From Sulfurimonas sp. (GTDB lineage Bacteria; Campylobacterota; Campylobacteria; Campylobacterales; Sulfurimonadaceae), in contig JAKITC010000004.1 in the NCBI GenBank assembly GCA_021648285.1, positions 27,771 to 91,770 on the forward strand: 64,000 bases of DNA, written 5' to 3'. How positions within the stretch are numbered: position 1 is the first letter of the stretch; every line of letters starts with the position of its first letter. The translations under genes and the position numbers were made by a program. Shown piece after piece: positions 35,840 through 44,496 of the stretch. The notes under the pieces were generated by a model. That model ran no database searches, was not told where the DNA came from, and saw nothing but the letters and a program-made list of their open reading frames with translations.

Positions 35840-37231
35840 CTAATTAGAGTTAAGAGTTATTGCGTTTGCAATTCTAAGCATAGTTTCATCTTTACCGATA
35901 ATCGACATAACGCTATCTAGTCCAGGACCTGTCATTTTTCCAAGAAGTGCAACACGAAGAGGCTGACCGATTTTACCAAAACCTATCTCCATCTCATTCA
36001 CTACTTCTTCCATCAGATGATGGTAGTCAACAGGCAGATGAAGTTCTCCGGCAGAAGTAATTTTTGCTCCAAAAGCATTAAGTATTTCTACTGAACCTTC
36101 TTTGAAAGCTTTTTTAACAGCTTTTTCATCATACGAAGTCGGAGTCTCTATAATCTCTTTTACAAGGGTCGCCATCTCTTTTAGAGTCTTTGCACGATCT
36201 TTAAGCTCATCAAGTAAAATCTCTTTTTTATCATGAGAGGTTAGTATAAGTTCATACTGCTCTAATTGTTTTGCCAATTCAGAATTTGGAGTATTTTTAA
36301 TGTAGTGTGCGCTTAACCAGTCAAGTTTTTCTGTATTGTAGATTGAAGCTGACTTATTAATATCTTTCGGATTGAAAAGATTTTGCATCTCATCCATAGA
36401 AAATATCTCCTGATCTCCATGACTCCAGCCAAGACGAACCAAGAAGTTTAAAAGTGATGCAGGGGTATAACCCATCTCTTTATATGCCATAACATCTGTA
36501 GCACCATCACGTTTGCTTAGTTTTTTGCCAGCTGAGTTATGAATCATAGGTACATGATAAAATTTAGGGGGTTCAAAACCAAGAGCCTCATAGACTACCA
36601 TCTGTTTTGGTGTATTTGAGAGGTGGTCGTCTCCACGGATAACTTCATTGATTCCCATAAGTGCATCATCAATAGCAACGACAAAGTTGTAAGTCGGTGC
36701 GCCGTCGGCTCTTGCAATTACAAAGTCATCTAAAATATCTTCAGCTTGAAAGCTGATATCGCCTTTTACACCGTCTTTAACTATAATTTCACCAGTTAAC
36801 GGAGCTTTAATACGAATTACTGCCTCTACACCTTCTGGCGGTGTGCCGTCAAAGTCACGGTATTTACCGTTGTACTTGGTACGCTCTTTGTTTGCCATCT
36901 GAGTCTCACGAAGCTCTGTCAGTTCCTCTTTTGACATGTAACATTTGTAAGCTTTTCCCTCATCTAATAGCTGATCTATGTATTTTTTATAGATATCATC
37001 TCTTTGTGATTGATATATTATATCACCATCATGCTCAAGACCTAACCACTCAAAAGCTTCTAAAATAGCGTCTGTAGCCTCTTGAGAGTTTCTAGCTTTA
37101 TCGGTATCTTCAATACGAAGAACAAATTTTCCACCATTTTTTTTAGCCCAAAGATATGAAAAAAGAGCAGTTCTTAAACCGCCAATATGTAGGTAGCCAG
37201 TAGGGCTTGGAGCAAAACGAGTAACAATCAT
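35840..37231 (-). CDS. gltX: Glutamyl-tRNA synthetase
   Basis: 463 residues, class I synthetase with HIGH motif (PSPTGYLHIGGLRTALF), the KMSKS equivalent KLSKRDGA and the EIIKDGVKGDISF insertion. It charges tRNA with Glu. Campylobacterota usually carry two GltX paralogues, one of which charges tRNA-Gln for later amidation by GatCAB; which one this is cannot be decided from sequence by eye. It is divergent from the SurA-like gene with a short shared promoter region. Confidence 0.94.
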   Translation of the reverse strand: MIVTRFAPSPTGYLHIGGLRTALFSYLWAKKNGGKFVLRIEDTDKARNSQEATDAILEAFEWLGLEHDGDIIYQSQRDDIYKKYIDQLLDEGKAYKCYMSKEELTELRETQMANKERTKYNGKYRDFDGTPPEGVEAVIRIKAPLTGEIIVKDGVKGDISFQAEDILDDFVIARADGAPTYNFVVAIDDALMGINEVIRGDDHLSNTPKQMVVYEALGFEPPKFYHVPMIHNSAGKKLSKRDGATDVMAYKEMGYTPASLLNFLVRLGWSHGDQEIFSMDEMQNLFNPKDINKSASIYNTEKLDWLSAHYIKNTPNSELAKQLEQYELILTSHDKKEILLDELKDRAKTLKEMATLVKEIIETPTSYDEKAVKKAFKEGSVEILNAFGAKITSAGELHLPVDYHHLMEEVVNEMEIGFGKIGQPLRVALLGKMTGPGLDSVMSIIGKDETMLRIANAITLNSN

Positions 37232-37318
37232 AAGAAACCTTTATTAAATAGTTATCGAATTTTAGGCAAATATTTGTTAAAGGTGGGTAAAATACCCTTT
37301 TTAATTATAGGAAAATCA

Positions 37319-38152
37319 ATGTATAAAATATTTTTAACTCTTATCTTGCTATCATCACTGAATGCTGAGCTTATTAATGGTGTTGCTGTTGTTGTCAAAG
37401 GAAACCCAATTACTCTTTATGATGTAAAAGAGGAAATGCGAATGTCAGGCGTTAATAATAAGGTCGCCACTGATATTTTAATAAGAAAAAAACTAGAAGA
37501 ATTAGAGGTAAAAGAGAGAAAAATCTCTGTTACAACTGCTGAAGTTTATGACAATATTAAAAAAACGGCATCTACAAATAAGATGAGCGTAAGTGATTTT
37601 TATGAAGCTGTTAGAGTTTCAAATGGGCTCAGTTCTGCCGAGTTTAAGCTAAAAACCAAAGAAAAACTTTTATCCCAAAAACTTTATTCTACAATAGCCT
37701 ACTCATCTGTTTCACAACCTAGTGAGGATGAGATTAAAGAGTATTATAAACTTCATAAAAAAGAGTTTTCACATCCAACAGCTTTTAATGTCATTAGTTA
37801 CACAACAAAAGATAAAGTAAAGCTTCTAAAAAAAATAAATTCTCCAATGTCTTTGTTGCCAGATATCCAAACACAGGAGAGAAGACTTGTGTATGACGCA
37901 ATTTCTCCAGAGTTGGGAAAATTTCTAGAAAAATCAAAACTAAATAGCTTTACTTCAATAATTCCTGATGGAAAAGGTGCTTTTGTAAGCTTTTATTTAA
38001 AAGAGATAGAGAGCGTCAAAATAGGTTACGAAGATGTTAAAAATAGAGTAGCAAATTTGATTATGAGTAGCAAAAGGGAACAAGTCCTTAGCGATTATTT
38101 TGCAAGATTAAAAGACAATGCAGATATACAAATGATAAGAGAAGTAAAATAA
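37319..38152 (+). CDS. Periplasmic SurA/PpiD-like chaperone
   Basis: 277 residues from ATG 37319, preceded by AGGAAAA; the listed start 45 bases earlier would spoil the signal peptide (IFLTLILLSSLNAE). The mature part begins NGVAVVVKGNPITLYDVKEE, the SurA_N hallmark, followed by a helical chaperone region and a short, degenerate parvulin-like segment (FNVISYTT). It probably assists outer-membrane protein folding. The dCMP deaminase gene starts 1 base after it. Confidence 0.82.
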   Translation: MYKIFLTLILLSSLNAELINGVAVVVKGNPITLYDVKEEMRMSGVNNKVATDILIRKKLEELEVKERKISVTTAEVYDNIKKTASTNKMSVSDFYEAVRVSNGLSSAEFKLKTKEKLLSQKLYSTIAYSSVSQPSEDEIKEYYKLHKKEFSHPTAFNVISYTTKDKVKLLKKINSPMSLLPDIQTQERRLVYDAISPELGKFLEKSKLNSFTSIIPDGKGAFVSFYLKEIESVKIGYEDVKNRVANLIMSSKREQVLSDYFARLKDNADIQMIREVK

Positions 38153-38153
38153 A

Positions 38154-38597
38154 ATGTTAAGTGATGCAAATTTTATTAACATTGCGTCAGAATTAGCCAC
38201 TGCGTCAAAATGTGTTTCTAAGCAGGTTGGAGCCGTTATTGTAAAAGATGGAAGAATCTTAAGTACAGGTTACAATGGAACACCTGCAGGTTTTACGAAC
38301 TGTTGTGATCATTGGAATGGCGAATATACAGCAGAACATCATGAGTGGTCAAAGACTTATGAGATACATGCTGAGATGAATGCAATAATCTGGGCAGCAA
38401 GACAGGGTATTTGTGTGGCAAATGCCACGATCTATGTAACATTAGAGCCTTGCAGTGAGTGTAGCAAAAATATAATTGCAAGTGGTATTAAACGAATAGT
38501 ATTCTCAAAACCGTATGAGCATACACACTCTGAGACAATCTCAAAATTTATAAAAGATAACGGCGTTATTATCGAACAACTTAAAGAACAAGAGTAA
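38154..38597 (+). CDS. dCMP deaminase
   Basis: 147 residues of the cytidine/deoxycytidylate deaminase fold with zinc ligands in HAEMNAI (catalytic His-Ala-Glu) and PCSEC, plus the extra GYNGTPAGFTNCCDHW loop typical of ComEB/dCMP deaminases. It converts dCMP to dUMP for dTMP synthesis. Located 1 base after the chaperone gene and 3 bases before the IscU/NifU-like gene. Confidence 0.9.
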   Translation: MLSDANFINIASELATASKCVSKQVGAVIVKDGRILSTGYNGTPAGFTNCCDHWNGEYTAEHHEWSKTYEIHAEMNAIIWAARQGICVANATIYVTLEPCSECSKNIIASGIKRIVFSKPYEHTHSETISKFIKDNGVIIEQLKEQE

Positions 38598-38600
38598 ACC

Positions 38601-39140
38601 ATGACTGAGCAAGAAAAATTAAATGCAGAGATAGGAAAGCATCTTATGCAACCTGAAAATTATGGAAAACTAGAAGATGCTGATTGTACAGGGGTAGGAA
38701 TAGATAATACTACTTCATCATATGTAATTATGTATTTAAAGTTAGATGAAACTCATATCTTAGATGTGAAATTTGGCTCAAACTCAACTCAAGATGCAAA
38801 TACACTCGGTTCACTTTTTACTGAAATGATAAAGGGTGATGAGATTGTCAACGCCCTTAAAACTACTTTGCAGCTTGAGCAAGATCTACAAAAATCATAT
38901 GCAGATATTCCCCCGCCAAAAATAGATACCAGTAAACCTGAAGGGGAACAGGTTGAACATGTGTCAACTGAATACCAAGATAGTGCAAATATGGTGTTAA
39001 CTGCTTTTCGTGCCACTATGAGACACCTTGAGAGAAAAAAAGGTGGAGTAGTCGAAGATCAGTTTGAGATGAACATAGTTAAGTCATGTCCATACTCTGG
39101 TACTGAGTGCCACTTTGGAGATGTGAAAAAAGAAGATTAG
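38601..39140 (+). CDS. Degenerate IscU/NifU-like Fe-S scaffold protein
   Basis: 179 residues. The start (GKHLMQPENYGKLEDADCTGVG) and the following strands match the IscU/NifU_N fold, but of the three canonical scaffold cysteines only the first (ADCTG) is clear. The second position is replaced by FGSNSTQDANT, and the extra C-terminal cysteines (KSCPYSGTEC) are in a new place. It may bind a cluster differently or regulate assembly. Last gene of a plus-strand group before the accessory island. Confidence 0.65.
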   Translation: MTEQEKLNAEIGKHLMQPENYGKLEDADCTGVGIDNTTSSYVIMYLKLDETHILDVKFGSNSTQDANTLGSLFTEMIKGDEIVNALKTTLQLEQDLQKSYADIPPPKIDTSKPEGEQVEHVSTEYQDSANMVLTAFRATMRHLERKKGGVVEDQFEMNIVKSCPYSGTECHFGDVKKED

Positions 39141-39174
39141 ATTTCATTCAGTGGTAAAGTACAACGTTTGACTA

Positions 39175-39202
39175 CAACGACACTTTAGTGTTTGTTGCTA
39201 GG
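39175..39202 (+). terminator. Possible weak terminator hairpin
   Basis: CAACGACAC and GTGTTTGTTG can pair imperfectly across a TTTA loop, followed by GCTAGGTTTT. It lies between the convergent NifU-like and AIPR genes. Confidence 0.3.
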
Positions 39203-39220
39203 TTTTACTAGAAGACTTAC

Positions 39221-40909
39221 TTATTGGGCTTCATTTTTTTCAATAAAATCCATTTTTTTATTTAGATCATATCTTGACTTTGCAGATTTGAAATATCCAT
39301 TATGCGAGTATGTTAAATTTTTCCCTTCTAAAAATTTCTTTTCTTCATCTATTATATCTTTTATAGAATTACAAATTTCAGGGTATGCTTCTTCAAAATC
39401 TTTTTGTAATTTATATATTCCATATGATATAAGTTCATCGGCATAGTTTATAAAGTCATTATAAATGTTTTCATTACGCTTTCGTACAATAAATCTATAT
39501 ATTTCGTATGATTTTAAAAGCTGATTATAAATGGGAGAATCTTTTGAACCATTGAATAAACTGTATAATCTATGAGATTTGTCACTACTAGCTTCAAATA
39601 TTTCTTCGAGTAGTTTTGATTTTGAATTTTTTGCAAATTCTGGCAATTCTTGATAGCTTGCATACCAAAACTTAAAAACAATATCACTTTGTATTGATTC
39701 ATTTAATTGTTTGCTTAAAGTGTTTTCAAAAGTATCTCCTCGCTTTGCAAGGTAACCTATATTGTTTGATTCAAAAAGTGATTTTGTATATTTATTAAAA
39801 TTTCTATTACTTATTTTATCTCTATAACTTATAGGAGACTGAGTGTTTGTAGCATCAGTTATTTTATCTACAATATCTGGATCACTTGTTTCGTATAGTC
39901 TAATTAATACATAAACTCCATCTAGCTTAGTGCGATCATCTTTGTAAATATCATATATAACACTAGTGGTTTGCAAACCATTAACAATAACAGGATTAGT
40001 AGTTTCAATTGGATAGTAGCCTGCCTGCATATCATTAGGGATTTTTATTTTTTCAGATATGATAGTTATTCCATTATTTAAAAAAGGAAAATATTCAGAA
40101 TAGTTACTTTCTAGTGTTTCTTTAATATTTTTATTTGTTTTATTATATTTTAAAAAACCTCTAATGTTATCACTAAAAACAGTATCTATCCTTTTATTAA
40201 TTTCTTTTTCTTTATCCAATAGTTGACACAGATCAAGTGCTTTCAATCTAAAGTTTATTGCTTTTACATTTTGTATTTGAAATGAGATTAATGCCTGAGG
40301 ATCTCTTTTTAGAGATATATTGGATTTTTCTGCCATGAAGCTAAAATCGATGTTTTTTCGTTTTTTATTTTCTGAGATCAAATTATCAATTCTGTCATAT
40401 AAATCATTTATATCATAGATTGCTAGTTCATTATTTTCTTCTTGATGTCTTTCTATTATTGCTTGATCGTTTTTTTCTTTTTCTCCAGAAAAAATGAAAT
40501 ATAATTTAACATCTACAATTTTTCCTGAAGATACAATATTAGTGTATCGTTCTAAAAATGATTTTACCTTTGAATTTAAAGGAATATTTGTACTGTTACC
40601 ATAGACAAAAATATTCCTATAATCATTAACAAATTTTGAAAGTACATTATCGCCTAGCCCTTTTCCATTTTTCATTTGAAAAACATGCATAGTGCATTCA
40701 TTATCATCTTCATCAATATATATCCCATCTATACCGCCATCATGCTCTCCATTCCCGTTAACGATAGTGCTAATATTGTGAAATACTTCATCAAAACTTT
40801 GGTCTAAAAGTGCAGTAATAGCTAAAATTTCAAAAGCAAAATTTCTTGAAAGTGAAAATTTTTTTTCTATTCGTTCTAGATAACCGTTAATAAATAATTC
40901 TTTGTTCAT
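39221..40909 (-). CDS. AIPR-family abortive-infection (phage resistance) protein with putative nuclease N-terminus
   Basis: 562 residues. The central and C-terminal region (about 230-480) has the AIPR pattern: NIRGFLKYNKTNKNI, FPFLNNGITIISE, NPVIVNGLQTTSVIY, LIRLYETSDPDIVDKITDATNTQ. The N-terminus holds a PD-(D/E)xK-like signature, DGGIDGIYID followed 16 residues after the Asp by FQMK, suggesting DNA cleavage. AIPR was named from abortive phage-infection genes of lactic acid bacteria. The gene stands alone, AT-richer than its neighbours, between housekeeping genes and next to an IS remnant, consistent with a transferred defence gene. Trigger and target unknown. Confidence 0.8.
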   Translation of the reverse strand: MNKELFINGYLERIEKKFSLSRNFAFEILAITALLDQSFDEVFHNISTIVNGNGEHDGGIDGIYIDEDDNECTMHVFQMKNGKGLGDNVLSKFVNDYRNIFVYGNSTNIPLNSKVKSFLERYTNIVSSGKIVDVKLYFIFSGEKEKNDQAIIERHQEENNELAIYDINDLYDRIDNLISENKKRKNIDFSFMAEKSNISLKRDPQALISFQIQNVKAINFRLKALDLCQLLDKEKEINKRIDTVFSDNIRGFLKYNKTNKNIKETLESNYSEYFPFLNNGITIISEKIKIPNDMQAGYYPIETTNPVIVNGLQTTSVIYDIYKDDRTKLDGVYVLIRLYETSDPDIVDKITDATNTQSPISYRDKISNRNFNKYTKSLFESNNIGYLAKRGDTFENTLSKQLNESIQSDIVFKFWYASYQELPEFAKNSKSKLLEEIFEASSDKSHRLYSLFNGSKDSPIYNQLLKSYEIYRFIVRKRNENIYNDFINYADELISYGIYKLQKDFEEAYPEICNSIKDIIDEEKKFLEGKNLTYSHNGYFKSAKSRYDLNKKMDFIEKNEAQ

Positions 40910-40984
40910 AAAATATTCCTAATTTAGTGATAATAATTTTCAAATTGTACCATATAATATATTTGTTTAAAGTGATTGATTTTT

Positions 40985-41238
40985 TTATCTTCTAACGTCT
41001 ATCTTAGGAAATAAGTCGTCGCGAGGCTACTTATTTCTCTCTGATTGTGAGTTTTTATTATCGGTTCATATTTAAATATTTGCTTCTTGATCCATAGAAT
41101 ACTTCTATGATAATCTTCTGCTAAATCTTTTAGAATATCTATAATCTGTTTCTCACTAAACTTACTTTTTCGCATGAATACTCCTGATTTATTTTATCAG
41201 AATTATTCCGTTTTAGGTGGTACAGTTTTTAGGGGGGG
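40985..41238 (-). mobile_element. Truncated IS3-family element (left end)
   Basis: Read on the minus strand, a C-rich terminus (CCCCCCCCTAAAAACTGTACC) followed by CTAAAACGGAATAATTC leads into the OrfA ribosome site and start. This is the layout of an IS3-type left end. The opposite end was not identified; it was probably lost between OrfA and the AIPR gene. The boundary at 41238 is set where the repeat-protein coding sequence begins. Confidence 0.55.
40999..41175 (-). pseudogene. IS3-family transposase OrfA remnant
   Basis: A 58-codon frame just under the track cut-off. The beginning, MRKSKFSEKQIIDILKD, is the typical helix-turn-helix start of IS3-family OrfA and is preceded by CAGGAG. The rest (LAEDYHRSILWIKK...) no longer follows OrfA and ends early at TAG, so the gene is rearranged or internally deleted. 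No OrfB/integrase-core sequence remains nearby. Confidence 0.65.
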
Positions 41239-41585
41239 GCTTACAGAAGGATTCTAAAATAATTGAAATTATAAAAAATCAAACTGAAAAAGTTCAACTA
41301 CTCGCTGTCAAAAAAGATTCTTGTATTATTAAATTCATACAGCATCCAACTGAAAAAGTTCAACTACTCGCTGTCAAAAAAGATTCTTGTATTATTAAAT
41401 TCATACAGCATCCAACTGAAAAAGTTCAGATAGCTGCAGTCAAAAAAGATCCTAAAAGTATTATACATATACAAAATCCGAATAATGCAGTTCAAATGAC
41501 GGCAATAACAAAAGATCCTAAAAGTATAAATTTCATAAAATATCTAAGCGATGAAGTTCAGTTGATTGCAGACAAGAAAGATTAG
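41217..41585 (+). pseudogene. Repeat protein truncated and fused to an IS end
   Basis: 122 codons. The first eight (GTG start, VVQFLGGGL-like) are IS-end sequence; then about 22-24-residue helical repeats begin (KVQLLAVKKDSCIIKFIQHPTE, later KVQIAAVKKDPKSIIHIQNP and QMTAITKDPKSINFI). Such VQL-AV-K repeats occur in phage and Campylobacterota/Firmicutes proteins of unknown function. The true N-terminus was removed when the IS inserted, so this is probably a 3' fragment. A possible start exists but no good ribosome site. Confidence 0.6.
41283..41414 (+). repeat. Two identical 66-bp tandem coding repeats
   Basis: ACTGAAAAAGTTCAACTACT... through ...CAGCATCCA is present twice without a mismatch (41283-41348 and 41349-41414) and a diverged third copy follows. 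The unit is 22 codons, so the number can change without a frameshift. Perfect identity implies a recent duplication. Confidence 0.9.
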
Positions 41586-41614
41586 AATCTTGTTATATAC
41601 GTCAATACTCTCTG

Positions 41615-44422
41615 CTAAGGACTTTTTCTAAATCCTCTGCCTCCCGGCTTAGTAGCTCTGGTTGTATAGTTTTTTTTGAAACACGACTGACAAATACTGT
41701 ATTTTGAGTTAAGTGGCAGAGGTACATGACACAGTCTACATGTAGAAGCTAGTTGACCCCGATGCAGGGACTCCTCTATATATTTATTTAAAAGCCCTCT
41801 TGCGATACGAGCTTTTTGGGCATCCGGAAAGTACTCTTTAAACCTGTAACTGAGCCAAAGGTATAGTGATATCTCTTTAACCATATCTTCAGCACGCAGA
41901 AGCTCAACAGATGTCTGTGCATAAGCTTCTGTAAGTATAGGTGTTACATATGGAATAGGCATCTTTTTCTCTAGTGCGACTAAATAGCTCTCGTATGCTG
42001 CGACAATATATGGGGACTTCAGGGTCAACGGAGCACATGAGAGATGGTACTTTGTTGCTATGTCTAAGTCATAAGTATCCACCATCAACGCGGCTTCTAA
42101 CATGTCATCCAGGTTTGATGCGATAAACGGACCGTTAAATTCCATATTTTTCCCAAAAAACTTTAAAATCTCACTCAGAGAACGCTCTTCTAGAATATTA
42201 CCGACCAGTTTTATGTGGTCCAGGTTTGCCATAACTTTAAAAGGGATAGCTATAGTCTTCGCATCTTTGTAAAAGTTTTTTTTCACAATGCTTAAAATAT
42301 CAGAACTTAAAGCTCCAACATAACCCTCTTCATGCAGACCAAATCTTCCGGCACGTCCTGAAATCTGATGGACTTCACTTGGAAACAGGTTTCTTTGGCT
42401 TACGCCATCAAACTTTTCTGCACTTGAAAAGAGTATGGTTTGTATAGGGAGGTTCATTCCCATTGCGATTGCATCTGTCGCAACAAGTATCTGAGTCTCA
42501 CCCATTCTAAATTTTCTTGCCTCTTCACGCCTGACTTCAGGAGAGAGATTTCCGTATACAACACTTACTTTAAAATCATGTGAAAATTTTTGCTTTAGCT
42601 TGAGTACATCTTTTCTGCTAAAAGCAATTATGGCAGTACCTTCTTTTATATCTTTCATATCTGTAGGAGAGTCTAAAAGAGTTAGCGGATTCTTTCTCTG
42701 GAACTCTACAATCTCCAGCTCTTCACCAAGATACTCAGCCAATGCTACAATGGACTCTTTTGAGTTTGGAGAGCCTGTCATTATGACTTCACTAGCCGGT
42801 GCTCCTATAATTGCATTTGCCCACGCCCAACCACGGTCACGGTCATCTATCATCTGAACCTCATCAATGACACAAACATCTACATCAACTTCAAAGTTCA
42901 ACATCTCTATTGTTGAACTTATATGTGTCGCATCATCATCCAAAATCTGCTCTTCGCCTGTTATAAGAGAAGCGTCAATACCATTTTCTTTTAACTCTTC
43001 ATAACCCTCAAGCGCTAGAAGTCTAAGTGGAGCCAAATAGTAACCGGTATCTGCATTTTTAAGTTTTTGCATTGCCTGATATGTTTTACCGCTGTTTGTG
43101 GGACCTATATGAAGAATTAGCTTTCTTCTCATGCTTCTTGCTTGTGGAAATAGATTTTTAAAATCTCTTATCGTTCTGGCCAATAGTGCATGTCTTTGCT
43201 TTTTGATTATCTCATCACGCGTTTCATGTATAAATCTTTTTACTGTTTTACGTGTGACCTTTGGTGTTATCGCCAATGAAAATGGAAGTAAATCAAGTAA
43301 GACATCATAAACTTTTTGATGTAACTCCTCATCACTTAGATGAAGCAGAGTTGTGTATGCCCTGCACTCTTCAACTACACCGTCCAAATCATGATAAAAC
43401 TGCTCTTCATGCTCTTTTTTTGACTCACTTATGACTTCAGAAAAATCAAGCTCTTTTGAATCCCAAATATCTTTTAACAGTGAGTTTAACTCTACATGTA
43501 GCTCTAAAGTATAATCTTGTGTTTTATCTACATGTGGAAGTTTACACTTCTGCTCCAATCGAATCAGAAGCTCTTCATCATGAAGCTCTAACTCAACTAA
43601 ACCAAGCTCTTTTTGAACAATTTCGCAAAGGATACTCTCTTTGATAAGAGGATAAGAGACTTTTGTCTTTGGAGGTGATGCACGAAGTGAACTTGCTATC
43701 TCTTTTTGAGTTAAATGGATATGCTTTTGTGGCAGGCTTTTTATAAAACTATTAATTTCATCCTGTTTTACCTGTACTACTCTATCTTTCTCTTTTAAAA
43801 TCTCAGCTATCAAAATATCTTCATCTGTCTTTTGAAGATATTCATAACTGTATGTTTTAGTATTTAACGTCAATATCTTATGAAAACTCTGTCCGTAAAG
43901 CACGTAGTGAAGTGATGCGTTAAACTCCAAAGTATCATCTATATCAAAAATACCATCCAGTGCTTTTTGAAGTCTCTCTTTTTTCAGTTCAAAACGAATA
44001 TGTTGAAGTTTTGACTCCATCTTCTCAATGGTTATCTTTTTGCTTCTAATGTCGTGAAATGCTTCGTGAAGCGAAACAGCCTCTTCTTGATTTACATCTA
44101 ACTCTTGCAATAGAATATCTATCTTATCTTCTCTATCTAGGTTTGGTTCTTTAGGAGTGTTTGATCTGTAAATCTCACTGTTTGAAGCAAAAAAGTTTAA
44201 AATATCTTGGCGGAAGTAACTATCTGCTTCGCTCCACAGCATTCTTGCTGTTTTAACAAGCACATCTTTTGTATGTTCAATATCGTAAAATCCAAGAGTA
44301 GCAAACAGCTCACTCAGAGTCTCTGAGCTTACTCTGTCAATTCCGACATCGAAAGGATCATCATCAAAATATTTTCTTATTTTTTGATTTATTTTAGAAT
44401 TTTTTTTATTTTTTTTTGACAT
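41615..44422 (-). CDS. SUV3-like superfamily 2 RNA helicase with C-terminal zinc finger
   Basis: 935 residues. The long N-terminal half (about 1-425) is helical and charged, not recognised. The helicase core follows: Walker A HIGPTNSGKTYQA, APLRLLALEGYEEL, DEVQ box (CVIDEVQMIDD), motif III MTGSPN, motif V VATDAIAMGMNLP and motif VI QISGRAGR, the SUV3 order. The C-terminus has a four-Cys zinc finger (CRLC ... CQSC). Mitochondrial Suv3 works with a degradosome nuclease; the bacterial relatives in Campylobacterota are longer and uncharacterised. A role in RNA decay is inferred. Confidence 0.8.
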   Translation of the reverse strand: MSKKNKKNSKINQKIRKYFDDDPFDVGIDRVSSETLSELFATLGFYDIEHTKDVLVKTARMLWSEADSYFRQDILNFFASNSEIYRSNTPKEPNLDREDKIDILLQELDVNQEEAVSLHEAFHDIRSKKITIEKMESKLQHIRFELKKERLQKALDGIFDIDDTLEFNASLHYVLYGQSFHKILTLNTKTYSYEYLQKTDEDILIAEILKEKDRVVQVKQDEINSFIKSLPQKHIHLTQKEIASSLRASPPKTKVSYPLIKESILCEIVQKELGLVELELHDEELLIRLEQKCKLPHVDKTQDYTLELHVELNSLLKDIWDSKELDFSEVISESKKEHEEQFYHDLDGVVEECRAYTTLLHLSDEELHQKVYDVLLDLLPFSLAITPKVTRKTVKRFIHETRDEIIKKQRHALLARTIRDFKNLFPQARSMRRKLILHIGPTNSGKTYQAMQKLKNADTGYYLAPLRLLALEGYEELKENGIDASLITGEEQILDDDATHISSTIEMLNFEVDVDVCVIDEVQMIDDRDRGWAWANAIIGAPASEVIMTGSPNSKESIVALAEYLGEELEIVEFQRKNPLTLLDSPTDMKDIKEGTAIIAFSRKDVLKLKQKFSHDFKVSVVYGNLSPEVRREEARKFRMGETQILVATDAIAMGMNLPIQTILFSSAEKFDGVSQRNLFPSEVHQISGRAGRFGLHEEGYVGALSSDILSIVKKNFYKDAKTIAIPFKVMANLDHIKLVGNILEERSLSEILKFFGKNMEFNGPFIASNLDDMLEAALMVDTYDLDIATKYHLSCAPLTLKSPYIVAAYESYLVALEKKMPIPYVTPILTEAYAQTSVELLRAEDMVKEISLYLWLSYRFKEYFPDAQKARIARGLLNKYIEESLHRGQLASTCRLCHVPLPLNSKYSICQSCFKKNYTTRATKPGGRGFRKSP

Positions 44423-44468
44423 ATGTTATTGTAACTAAAAGGATTTAATTATTACCTTGAAATTCCAT

Positions 44469-44496
44469 AGCCTAATAGTTTAAATTAGGCTTTTTA
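44469..44496 (+). terminator. Strong hairpin with T-run, reading on the plus strand
   Basis: Perfect 8-bp stem AGCCTAAT / ATTAGGCT with 7-base loop, followed by TTTTT. As a terminator it works only on the plus strand, yet both flanking genes are on the minus strand; it also contains the stop codon of the permease gene. It may block antisense transcription or protect the permease mRNA 3' end. Confidence 0.55.

Noticed and set aside
41283-41450. Tandem repeats as a CRISPR array
   Set aside because: Units are adjacent with no spacers and encode in-frame protein repeats.
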